This document shows, in pieces, positions 32,594 to 39,076 of a DNA stretch of 64,000 nt. The DNA is taken from assembly GCA_963714035.1 (NCBI GenBank), contig OY970224.1:2294001-2358000 (forward strand). Direction: 5' to 3'. The stretch comes from DATFVB01 sp963714035. Its GTDB lineage: Bacteria; Acidobacteriota; Thermoanaerobaculia; UBA5066; DATFVB01. A program made the translations under genes and the position numbers. The notes under the pieces were generated by a model, which saw only the letters and a list, made by a program, of their open reading frames with translations, was not told the DNA's origin and searched no databases. Position 1 is the stretch's first letter; every line of letters starts with the position of its first letter.

Positions 32594-32641
32594 CGCGGAG
32601 GCTCCCGGAGAGAAGTTTTTTCGAAAATCAAGAAATATTTG

Positions 32642-32669
32642 TTGCGTCCGCTGGAAAAAGACCTAAAAT
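32642..32669 (+). promoter_or_regulatory. Candidate promoter and structured leader of the lysine-rich mini-gene
   Basis: TTGCGT (32642-32647), a 16-bp spacer and TAAAAT (32664-32669), in a locally AT-rich stretch. The presumed leader then forms a strong hairpin at about 32671-32708 (AAATCGCCG and CGGCGATTT arms) and a second at about 32760-32780. The leader to the ATG would be about 160 nt. Confidence 0.5.
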
Positions 32670-32836
32670 TGAAATCGCCGAAGGGGACCAGCCCTCCGGC
32701 GATTTTCAGGAGCGGATGTTCCTACAGAATGACGGTAGTGACAGTTTGCAGGTGTTACGCCCCTTCCCAAACAGGGGGGTCAACATAGCACCCGCGAACC
32801 GGAGTGTCAATCGACTACCGGGAGGGAGGTGAAGAG

Positions 32837-32905
32837 ATGGCCACGAAGAAGAAGGCTGCTCCCAAGAAGAAGGCGACTGCCAAGAAGTCCAGCAAAAAGA
32901 AGTAA
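32837..32905 (+). CDS. 22-residue lysine-rich peptide
   Basis: A complete mini-gene: SD GAGGTGA 4 bp before ATG, 22 codons, TAA. The product begins MATKKKAAPKKKATAKK and continues with Ser/Lys; half the residues are Lys and the rest Ala, Thr, Ser, Pro plus the initial Met. It resembles the tail of histone H1-like or Hc1-type bacterial proteins, so binding to DNA or RNA is a fair guess. Promoter, leader and terminator all fit one short transcript. It is too short for most gene finders. Confidence 0.75.
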   Translation: MATKKKAAPKKKATAKKSSKKK

Positions 32906-32930
32906 TTAACCCTATTGTTTCGGATTCGTA

Positions 32931-32957
32931 CGGGGCCTTCGGGCCCCGCTTTTTTTG
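32931..32957 (+). terminator. Rho-independent terminator
   Basis: CGGGGCC TTC GGGCCCCG hairpin followed by CTTTTTTTG, 26 bp after the stop of the lysine-rich peptide. This is the clearest intrinsic terminator in the window. Confidence 0.9.
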
Positions 32958-32985
32958 TCCTTTTTTTCGGGCGCCGGGCGCGTTG

Positions 32986-33007
32986 ACTATATCAACAGTT
33001 ATATAGT
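32986..33007. promoter_or_regulatory. Palindromic operator before the PadR gene
   Basis: ACTATAT - 8 bp - ATATAGT, a perfect 7-bp inverted repeat just before the TTG start at 33008. PadR proteins commonly bind such AT-rich palindromes in their own promoter, so autoregulation is likely. TTGACT at 32983-32988 overlaps the left arm. Confidence 0.65.
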
Positions 33008-33577
33008 TTGGCGGTGTCGCTCGCGCACGTCATCCTCGCTTTTCTCGCCGACCGTCCCGCTTCCGGCTACGCGGTCAAGAAGAGGATCGACGCCGAGCTC
33101 GCGCCCCTCTGGACTGCGGAGCTTTCCCAGATCTACCCGTCGCTCGGTCGACTCCAGCGGGCCGGCTTCCTCGCCGGGCGGGTCATCGGCCCGGAGCGAG
33201 GTCCCGCGAGCTACCGGTATCGGACGACCCCCTCGGGGAAGCGCGAGCTGGCCCGGTGGCTCGCCGAGCCGGCGCGGATCCCGACCTTCCGGGACGAGAC
33301 GCTTTCGCGCCTCGCCATCGGCCGGGCGTTCGGCGGCGCCGGCCCCGAGTCGCTCTCGGACTACGAGCGGGCGCTCGCCGAGGAAGCGGCCCGGCTGCGC
33401 TCCCGGCCGGAGGCCGGTCCTCTCGAACGGATCTCGAGGGAAGCGTCGCTCGCGCGGCTCGAGGGCCTGCGGCGCTGGGCGCGCGCGGCGGCGCCGAGGC
33501 CGGCTCCCCCGGCTCCTTCTTCTCGCCCGCCGGCCCGTCCTCGCGGCCGAAGGGCTCCTCTTCGCAAATCCAAATAG
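33008..33577 (+). CDS. PadR-family transcriptional regulator
   Basis: 189 residues. The N-terminal winged HTH (about 5-80: LAHVILAFLADRPASGYAVK, LSQIYPSLGRLQRAGFL, YRTTPSGKRELARWL) is followed by a helical dimerisation region and an unusual Pro/Arg-rich tail (about 160-189). The start is TTG 33008 directly after the operator, so the mRNA may have almost no leader; GTG 33014 is an alternative. No obvious target gene adjoins it apart from itself. Confidence 0.85.
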   Translation: MAVSLAHVILAFLADRPASGYAVKKRIDAELAPLWTAELSQIYPSLGRLQRAGFLAGRVIGPERGPASYRYRTTPSGKRELARWLAEPARIPTFRDETLSRLAIGRAFGGAGPESLSDYERALAEEAARLRSRPEAGPLERISREASLARLEGLRRWARAAAPRPAPPAPSSRPPARPRGRRAPLRKSK

Positions 33578-33754
33578 ACGCGCCGAGTCGAAGCGGCGGA
33601 GCCGCCGAGTCGACGACCTGGATTCCCGCCTCCGCGGGAATGACAGCGGGGAACTCGCTCCCGAAAACCCCGCTCCCCGCACAGGCTTCCCTACGAAGGC
33701 AGTGAGCTTTCCGCGAGGCGCGCGCGGCGCGAGCCCCCATTCACAGCCCTCTCA
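33578..33754. repeat. Gene-free gap with two short dispersed hairpins
   Basis: GAAGCGGCGGAGCCGCCG at about 33589 and CTGGATTCCCGCC TCC GCGGGAATGAC (33618-33644), both of types widely scattered in bacterial genomes. A copy related to the first is at 36239-36275. Confidence 0.5.
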
Positions 33755-33872
33755 GGCGCGGCCAGACGTGCCGGAAGACGCGCGCGGGTGCCCGGGCCCG
33801 CGGCCGAGGCGTACCGGGGCGTACGTTGAGCGCCGCGGGTCGGGCATCCGCGTCCCGTATAACAGCGCGTAT
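33755..33872 (+). repeat. Family B hairpin element, copy 8
   Basis: GGCCAGACGTGCCGGAAGAC, stem CGCGGGTGCCCGGGCCCGCG, apex GAGGCGTACC...GCGTACGTTGAG, the matching stem CGCGGGTCGGGCATCCGCG and then TCCCGTATAACAGCGCG. No family A insert. It lies after the mglA stop codon (convergent side). Confidence 0.8.
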
Positions 33873-33891
33873 GGTCCCGCGCCCGCAGAAC

Positions 33892-34476
33892 CTACTTCTT
33901 TTTGAGCTCGAGGAGGACGAGCTTGGCCACAGCCTTCAGCGTCTCGAACACGCCCACGCCCTGCGGCGCGACGGCCTCGAAGGTGGGCTCCCCCTTGACG
34001 TTCAACTGCTGGTACATCTCGTCGGCGGTCATCGCCGTCGGCAGGTCCCGTTTATTGAACTGGAGCACGTAGGGGATCGTGGCGAGGTCGTAGCCGTGTT
34101 CCTTGAGGTTCTTGTCGAGGTTCTGGAGCGACTCGACGTTCGACTCGACGCGGGCCCGCTGGGAGTCGGCGACGAAGACGACGCCGTCCACTCCCTTCAG
34201 GATCAGCTTCCGGCTCGCGTCGTAGAACACCTGGCCGGGCACCGTGTAGAGATGGAACCGGGTCCGGAAGCCCCGGACCGTCCCCAGGTCGAGCGGCAGG
34301 AAGTCGAAGAACAGCGTCCGGTCGGTCTCCGTCGCGAGGGAGATCAGCTTTCCCTTCGAGTTCGAGTTCGTCCGGTCGTAGATGTACTGGAGGTTCGTCG
34401 TCTTCCCGCCGAGCCCGGGGCCGTAAAAGACGATCTTGCAGTTGATTTCCCGGGCGGCATAATTGATGAACGTCAT
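33892..34476 (-). CDS. mglA: MglA-type small GTPase
   Basis: 194 residues of the bacterial Ras-like MglA group. The P-loop is GPGLGGKTTN (19-28), the switch region TLFFDFLPLDLG, then TVPGQ in place of DTAGQ, and NKRDLP as base specificity motif. MglA-GTP sets cell polarity for motility or pole-localised machinery. The upstream mglB gene ends 11 bp before, the usual mglBA order. It is complete at its usual length. Confidence 0.93.
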   Translation of the reverse strand: MTFINYAAREINCKIVFYGPGLGGKTTNLQYIYDRTNSNSKGKLISLATETDRTLFFDFLPLDLGTVRGFRTRFHLYTVPGQVFYDASRKLILKGVDGVVFVADSQRARVESNVESLQNLDKNLKEHGYDLATIPYVLQFNKRDLPTAMTADEMYQQLNVKGEPTFEAVAPQGVGVFETLKAVAKLVLLELKKK

Positions 34477-34487
34477 CGGTCGGGGAT

Positions 34488-34988
34488 TTACTCGGAAAAC
34501 AGGTTGTCGATGTCTTCGTCCGTGATTTCCGCAAACGGCGATTCGAAGCCGCTCGCGAGGTTCGATTTCTCCACTTCCACCTTCTTGAGGAGATCCTGGA
34601 AGACCTTTTCCAGCTCCATCGAAGCCTTGCGCACCCGCAGGCGCACGAGGCCGAGCGACGAGCGGTCGTCGAAGATCACGACGAGAATGACCCGCTGGCC
34701 GACGATCGAGATGTGGATGTTGTCCTTCTCTCCCTCGTGGAAGAGGATCGAGAACTCCTTCTCTCCGATCAGGCGGGCGAGGCCGTCGGTCGCGGCGACG
34801 TTGCCGGCGGTGAGCGACGCGAGCGATGTGGTGTCCACGGATTCGAGGTCGCCGTTGGCGGCGATCTGCTGGCCGTTCTTGTCGACGAGAAAAACGATTT
34901 TCGCGTTCGCCTCCACGCGGAGACGCGAAATGATCTCCTTGATCAGCTGGAATTCCTCGTCGTACATGATGAGGTCGGGAGACGCCAT
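34488..34988 (-). CDS. mglB: MglB-type Roadblock/LC7 protein
   Basis: 166 residues with a Roadblock/LC7 fold (about 12-125: VFLVDKNGQQIAANGDLE, SLASLTAGNVAATDGLARLI) and an acidic C-terminal tail ending DIDNLFSE. MglB dimers are the GTPase-activating partner of MglA. It is paired in an operon with mglA. The start is ATG 34988; AAAGG about 11 bp upstream is a weak SD, and TATAAA lies some 40 bp before on the minus strand as a possible -10. Confidence 0.92.
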   Translation of the reverse strand: MASPDLIMYDEEFQLIKEIISRLRVEANAKIVFLVDKNGQQIAANGDLESVDTTSLASLTAGNVAATDGLARLIGEKEFSILFHEGEKDNIHISIVGQRVILVVIFDDRSSLGLVRLRVRKASMELEKVFQDLLKKVEVEKSNLASGFESPFAEITDEDIDNLFSE

Positions 34989-35129
34989 GGAAAGCTCAGC
35001 CTTTCGTAATCGTTAGTCCGATCGGGGTTTTATATCACGGGCGTGATGGGCGGGCGGGCGATGCGGTCGAGGCGGGAGCCATCCGATGGTCTGCAAAAGG
35101 CCATTCGGCGAAGCTACCGACCAACGCTG

Positions 35130-35531
35130 AGGCGCGGGGAGGCGCGAGCCCGCCGGGATGCGGGCGCCCGATCCCGCGGCCGAGGCGTACCGGGGCGTAC
35201 GTGAGTGCCCCGGAACGGGAATAACGGTAGCGGCGCGCCTGCGGCTTGCGAAGGAGCTCAATGTCGCGCACCGGGAGCAGATGCCGTCGTGCATCGGGCC
35301 CGGGGCGCGACGCCGAGATCGTTCGCAATGCGCCGGCGCCCTTCGGGTTCGGGCGGCGCAGGGCCATCGGCGGTGTTGCCGCGGCTAGACGATCGCCACC
35401 GCATCGCCTTCGCCGCGTCGCCTGGCCGCTGACCCTGCGGCGCTCCGAACACCGCTATCGCTATTCCCGTTCCGGGGCACCGGGCCGCGGGTCGCGGCGC
35501 ACGCGCCCGGCCGGCTCGATGCATCGCCGCG
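35130..35531 (+). repeat. Family B' hairpin element, copy 9, carrying a family A insert
   Basis: The B' arms (GAGGCGCGAGCCCGCCGGGA and CGGCTCGATGCATCGCCGC) and apex GAGGCGTACCGGGGCGTACG enclose a family A element (35206-35479). Apart from the insert it is near-identical to empty copy 3 at 16492. The right end abuts the recR stop. The rest of the mglB-recR gap (34989-35129) shows no gene. Confidence 0.82.
35206..35479 (+). repeat. Family A structured element, copy 4 (nested in a B' element)
   Basis: 274 bp, same length, ends and core as copy 1 with about 15 scattered substitutions. The terminal arms are TGCCCCGGAACGGGAATA and TATTCCCGTTCCGGGGCA. It is inserted at GTACGTGAG^TGCC, the same relative spot as in copy 1 although the host arms belong to different B subfamilies. 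Confidence 0.85.
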
Positions 35532-36128
35532 CTAGATCTCCCTCCGATTCATCAGCGACCGCGCCATGGTCACCTCGTCCGCGAATTCCAGATCCCCTCC
35601 GACCGGAAGCCCGAACGCGATCCGGGTGACCGCCACGTTCCGGGACTTCAGCAACCGGGCGAGGTAGAGCGCGGTCGCCTCCCCCTCCACGTTCGGATCG
35701 GTCGCGACGACCACCTCTCGGACGCCCTCGTCGACGCGCCCGAGCAGGCCCTGGATGTCGATGTCCTCTGGCCCGACGCCGCGGAGCGGAGAAAGAGCTC
35801 CCCCGAGGACGTGATACCGGCCGCGGTATTCGCGCGTGCGCTCGATCACGGGCACGTCGGCCGCGTCCTCGACCACGCAGAGGATCGACCCGTCGCGCGC
35901 GGGGTCGGAACAGACCGTGCAGGGGTCTTCCTCGGTGAGCATGTTGCAGGACGTGCAGCGCCGAACGAGCTCGCGCGCCGAGACCACGGCTTCGGCGAGC
36001 CCCGCCGCCTCCTCCTTCGGCGCGCGGAGAAGGTGATACGCGATCCGCGCCGCTCCCTTCGCGCCGATGCCGGGAAGGCGCTCGAAGGCGGAGGCGAGAC
36101 GTTCGAAGGACTTCGGGAGAAGAGACAT
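35532..36128 (-). CDS. recR: Recombination mediator RecR
   Basis: 198 residues. HhH region LPGIGAKGAARIAYHLL (18-34), C4 zinc finger CTSCNMLTEEDPCTVCSD (57-74), then the Toprim domain with CVVEDAADV and VVVATDPNVEGEAT. It works with RecF and RecO to load RecA at gaps. It follows dnaX-ybaB on the same strand, the conserved bacterial order, with a 158-bp gap. Confidence 0.96.
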   Translation of the reverse strand: MSLLPKSFERLASAFERLPGIGAKGAARIAYHLLRAPKEEAAGLAEAVVSARELVRRCTSCNMLTEEDPCTVCSDPARDGSILCVVEDAADVPVIERTREYRGRYHVLGGALSPLRGVGPEDIDIQGLLGRVDEGVREVVVATDPNVEGEATALYLARLLKSRNVAVTRIAFGLPVGGDLEFADEVTMARSLMNRREI

Positions 36129-36238
36129 CTATCGGGAAATTCCAGATCTCAAATGCCAGCAGTCCTCTCGGGGATTTCGTTTCGGAAATCGCGCTATGGA
36201 TTTCATCCTTGCTTCCGCTTTTCCGATCTCTTTCTCGA

Positions 36239-36275
36239 CCGCCGGGTTAAGCGGCTCCGCCGCTTCAACCCGGCG
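36239..36275. repeat. Hairpin in ybaB-recR gap
   Basis: CGCCGGGTTAAGCGG C TCCG CCGCTTCAACCCGGCG is nearly perfect over 15 bp. There is no T-run on either side, so it is more likely a dispersed repeat than a terminator. It may set relative levels of ybaB and recR. Confidence 0.6.
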
Positions 36276-36286
36276 TCGGGAGCACG

Positions 36287-36580
36287 CTAGAAACCTGGAA
36301 CGACGCCCCCCAACATCTTCGACGTCTTCCGCTGCACTTCCTCGTCGACCTTCCGGCCGGCATCCCGGGCGGCCGCGACGACCAGGTCCTGCAGCATCTC
36401 GACGTCGGACGGATCGACGGCGTCGGGAGAGATCCGGCAGCCGATGACCTCCTTCGTTCCCGACATCTCGATCGTCACCGCGCCGCCGCCGGCGGTCCCC
36501 TCGATCTTCATCGCGGCGAGCTCGGCCTGGACCTTGTCCTGCATCGCCTGGGCCTGCTTCATCATCTGTCGGATGTTCAT
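36287..36580 (-). CDS. ybaB: YbaB/EbfC nucleoid-associated protein
   Basis: A 97-residue DNA-binding protein. The start MNIRQMMKQAQAMQDKVQ, then GGGAVTIEMSGTKEV and LQDLVVAAARDAGRKVDEE are standard for YbaB/EbfC. The start is ATG 36580, overlapping the dnaX stop by ATGA. It forms a dimer with tweezer-like arms on DNA. It is nearly always next to dnaX and recR. Confidence 0.95.
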   Translation of the reverse strand: MNIRQMMKQAQAMQDKVQAELAAMKIEGTAGGGAVTIEMSGTKEVIGCRISPDAVDPSDVEMLQDLVVAAARDAGRKVDEEVQRKTSKMLGGVVPGF

Positions 36581-38184
36581 CGCTTTTCCTCTTTCACGTC
36601 GACGACCTCGCCCCGAAAGAGCGCCATCGCCTTCTGCACCATCGGGTCGTCCTGCGCGCGGGTCGCCGCCCGCTCCCGGGCGAGGACCGGCGCGGGCACT
36701 TCCCGGGCGGCCGCCGCAAGGTCCCCGTTGACGGGCGGGCCCGTCGTCAACCGGACCGACAGCGGACGTCCGAACGCCTGGGCCGCCTCCTCGGTCAGGA
36801 GCTTCAACGGATCGGGCTTCTGGAGCGCGTCGCGGGCGGAGGACTTGTCGATCGGGAACTCGATCACGAGATCCGCCCCCTTTTCGACGATGCGGGTCGC
36901 GAGCGTCAGGTAGGTCCCGATCGTCACGCGCCGGGCGAGCACGCGGCGAACGAAGTCGGCGGACGGATCGGCGGGAGCCGGCGCCCCGGTTTCTTCGGGC
37001 GGCGGCGCCGGCACGAGCGAGACGAAACGCGGTCGATCCCCGCCGGACGACGGCGCCGGAGAGGGAGGCGGCGCCGCCCCGCGGGCGAGCGATTCCTCGA
37101 GTGCCCGCAGCCGCGGCAGCTCGGCGAGCCGGAGCAGCGACATTTCCCAGACGATCCAGGGGTCGTTCGCGCGGGCGAGCTGGCGCTCGGTCTCGAGCTG
37201 CAGCGACACGGCCCTCAGGATCGTGTCGTAGGGGGCGAGCGCTGCGAGCTTCGCCGTGCGGTCGTCCCCGGGACCCGCCCCCTTGCGCGAGGCGGAGGCG
37301 ACGAGGATTTCCCGGAGCATCGACGTGAACTCCCGCGCGGCGTGCCGCGGGTCGATGCCCTCTTCCCGGGCACGCTCGACGGTCGCGAGGATCTCGGGCC
37401 GGTCTCCCGAAATGGCGGCGGCGAAGAGCGCCTCGAGCATCGCCCGGTCGACGAAAGCGAAGATTTCGGCGCAGCGGCGTTCGTCGACGGCGCCCGACGA
37501 CAGCGTGGCGGCCTGCTCGAGAAGCGAGAGGGCGTCCCGGAGCGACCCGTCGGAGGCCCGGGCGATCTGCGCCGCCGCTCCGGCCGTGACCGTGAAACCC
37601 TCCCGCTCGGCGATCATCCGAAGCCGTTCGACGATCTCGGCGTCCGTGAGCCGCCGGAACGAAAACTTCTGGCAGCGGGAGACGATGGTCGCCGGGATCT
37701 TGTGGAGCTCCGTCGACGCCAGGATGAAGACCGCGTGCTCGGGCGGCTCCTCGATCGTCTTCAGCAGCGCGTTGAACGCCGCCTTCGACAGCATGTGGAC
37801 TTCGTCGAGGATCAGCACCCGGTAGCGGTCGCGCTGCGGCGCGTACCGGAGGATCTCGATCAGCTCCCGCGCATCTTCGACGCTGTTGTTCGAGGCGGCG
37901 TCGAGCTCGATCGTGTCGAGCGACTCGCCGCGCTGGGCGATCTCGCGGCACGACGCGCATTCGCCGCAGGGCGTGGCGGTGGGGCCCTTCTCGCAGTTGA
38001 GGCAGGCGGCGAGGAGCCGCGCCGTCGTCGTCTTTCCGACGCCCCGGGGCCCGGTGAAGAGATACGCGTGCGCGATCCGGCCCGACTCGAGCGCGTGCTC
38101 GAGCGTGCGGGCGACCGCCTCCTGTCCCACGAGGGTGTCGAAGGTTCGGGGACGCCATTTTCGGGGAAGCGCGACGTGGTTCAC
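36577..38184 (-). CDS. dnaX: DNA polymerase III subunit gamma/tau
   Basis: 535 residues. The N-terminal AAA+ clamp-loader ATPase has Walker A GPRGVGKTTTARL (45-57), the zinc module CLNCEKGPTATPCGECASC (64-82) and LILDEVHMLSKAAFNALLKT. A Pro-rich linker (about 365-420) leads to a C-terminal domain likely for tau. I saw no clear slippery heptamer, so gamma production by frameshift is not evident. It is preceded by the SRP RNA gene and overlaps ybaB. Confidence 0.96.
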   Translation of the reverse strand: MNHVALPRKWRPRTFDTLVGQEAVARTLEHALESGRIAHAYLFTGPRGVGKTTTARLLAACLNCEKGPTATPCGECASCREIAQRGESLDTIELDAASNNSVEDARELIEILRYAPQRDRYRVLILDEVHMLSKAAFNALLKTIEEPPEHAVFILASTELHKIPATIVSRCQKFSFRRLTDAEIVERLRMIAEREGFTVTAGAAAQIARASDGSLRDALSLLEQAATLSSGAVDERRCAEIFAFVDRAMLEALFAAAISGDRPEILATVERAREEGIDPRHAAREFTSMLREILVASASRKGAGPGDDRTAKLAALAPYDTILRAVSLQLETERQLARANDPWIVWEMSLLRLAELPRLRALEESLARGAAPPPSPAPSSGGDRPRFVSLVPAPPPEETGAPAPADPSADFVRRVLARRVTIGTYLTLATRIVEKGADLVIEFPIDKSSARDALQKPDPLKLLTEEAAQAFGRPLSVRLTTGPPVNGDLAAAAREVPAPVLARERAATRAQDDPMVQKAMALFRGEVVDVKEEKR

Positions 38185-38229
38185 GGCGAAAGCCTCAGCA
38201 AGGTTCCTTCGGCGAACGCGAAAGCGCCG

Positions 38230-38354
38230 AGGCCGACGATGAGTTCAGGCACCCCTGCGGCGCCCGGAGGCATCTCCTGATCGCTGCTTCCTTCCGGACC
38301 TGACGAGGTTCGGAGACTTCCGTCGCACAGGACCCGAACTCATCCTCGGCCCCG
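38230..38354 (-). ncRNA. ffs: Small bacterial signal recognition particle RNA
   Basis: On the minus strand the conserved domain IV reads GTCAGGTCCGGAAGGAAGCAGC, with the GGAA tetraloop and the asymmetric internal loop that binds Ffh. The flanks pair as a long hairpin whose ends are GCCGAGGATGAGTTC and GAACTCATCGTCGGC, giving a 4.5S-type RNA of about 120 nt. It sits 46 bp upstream of dnaX, a common place. Exact ends are estimated from the closing stem. Confidence 0.92.
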
Positions 38355-38372
38355 GCAAGTGTCGATTCTACC

Positions 38373-38585
38373 TCACTCCGTCGGCCCGCGTTTCCGGGGG
38401 CGAAAAGCGGCCCAGGCGAACGCGGCGACGAGCAGGAACCCGGCGGCGAGATCGGTGTTCCGGAAAAACGGAGCCGGCGCCTCGGGCCAGATCCCGATGA
38501 CGTCGCCCCACGTGAAAACGACCGCGAAAAGGAGGACCAGCACGACCGATACGAAAACGAGCCGGCGCAGGAAGGGGGACGCCAC
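38373..38585 (-). CDS. Small two-helix membrane protein
   Basis: 70 residues: hydrophobic segment at about 9-27 (VFVSVVLVLLFAVVFTWG), a short polar loop with EAPAPFFRN, then a second helix (about 46-62) and a basic end RPRKRG. No family recognised. It lies just before the SRP RNA on the same strand. Coding codon use looks fair. Confidence 0.55.
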   Translation of the reverse strand: MASPFLRRLVFVSVVLVLLFAVVFTWGDVIGIWPEAPAPFFRNTDLAAGFLLVAAFAWAAFRPRKRGPTE

Positions 38586-38715
38586 GGGAGGATTTTATGC
38601 GGTTCGCGTTTTCAAGGAGGCGGTCCCGAGCCGCCGGAGCCCCGGGGGCAGATCCTTCGCTCCGCTCAGGATGACAGAACGCTTGAAGCGTTCTCGAAAG
38701 AAAGCCTGCAGCGTG

Positions 38716-38742
38716 AAGGCGAAATGGCGGAGAGTCAGGGAT
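38716..38742. repeat. Duplicate of the tRNA-Ser 3' end
   Basis: AAGGCGAAATGGCGG followed by AGAGTCAGGGAT, 27 bp, is identical to 38819-38845, which spans the 3' end of the tRNA-Ser gene. The copies are direct repeats 103 bp apart. It looks like a remnant attachment-type duplication or a local duplication. A further short repeat of the CAGATCCTTCGCTCCGCTCA type is at 38646-38674. Confidence 0.7.
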
Positions 38743-38827
38743 GAGCCGTCACACTGGCGTGCTCGGCGAACCCTGCTCCGTCGCTTCGCTCCCGCCGCTT
38801 CGCGGCGCGCCATTTCGCAAGGCGAAA

Positions 38828-38917
38828 TGGCGGAGAGTCAGGGATTCGAACCCTGGGTACGGTTTCCCGCACACACGCTTTCCAAGCGTGCTCCTTAAGC
38901 CACTCGGACAACTCTCC
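38828..38917 (-). tRNA. tRNA-Ser (GGA)
   Basis: 90 nt including an encoded CCA. Acceptor GGAGAGT/ACTCTCC, anticodon arm CACGC-TTGGAAA-GCGTG giving anticodon GGA, a long variable arm (TGTGCGGGAAACCGTACC), and T arm CAGGGTTCGAATCCCTG. All class II tRNA-Ser features are present. Confidence 0.96.
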
Positions 38918-39076
38918 GCGAGCGGCAGGGGCGATTATATCGAGGGTCTCCTCGCCATCATCCTGATCCCCTGTCGGTCATCCTGAGCAAAGCGAAGGAT
39001 CTGCCATCGGGGCAGATTCCTCGTCGCTACGCTCCTCGGAATGACAGCCGCCGGGGCGCCCCCGTCAGCGCGAGGT
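38918..39076. repeat. Dispersed GTCATCCTGAGC...GAAGGATCTGCC repeat
   Basis: The gap between the tRNA and the secreted-protein gene holds GGTCATCCTGAGCAAAGCGA then AGGATCTGCC, and GGCAGATTCCTCG...CTCCTCGGAATGACAG in inverted order, together forming a long hairpin. Similar pieces are at 38646 and 63300-63545. No gene. Confidence 0.6.

Noticed and set aside
38716..38742. Second tRNA or pseudo-tRNA
   Set aside because: Only 27 bp around the 3' end are duplicated; no D or anticodon arm is present.
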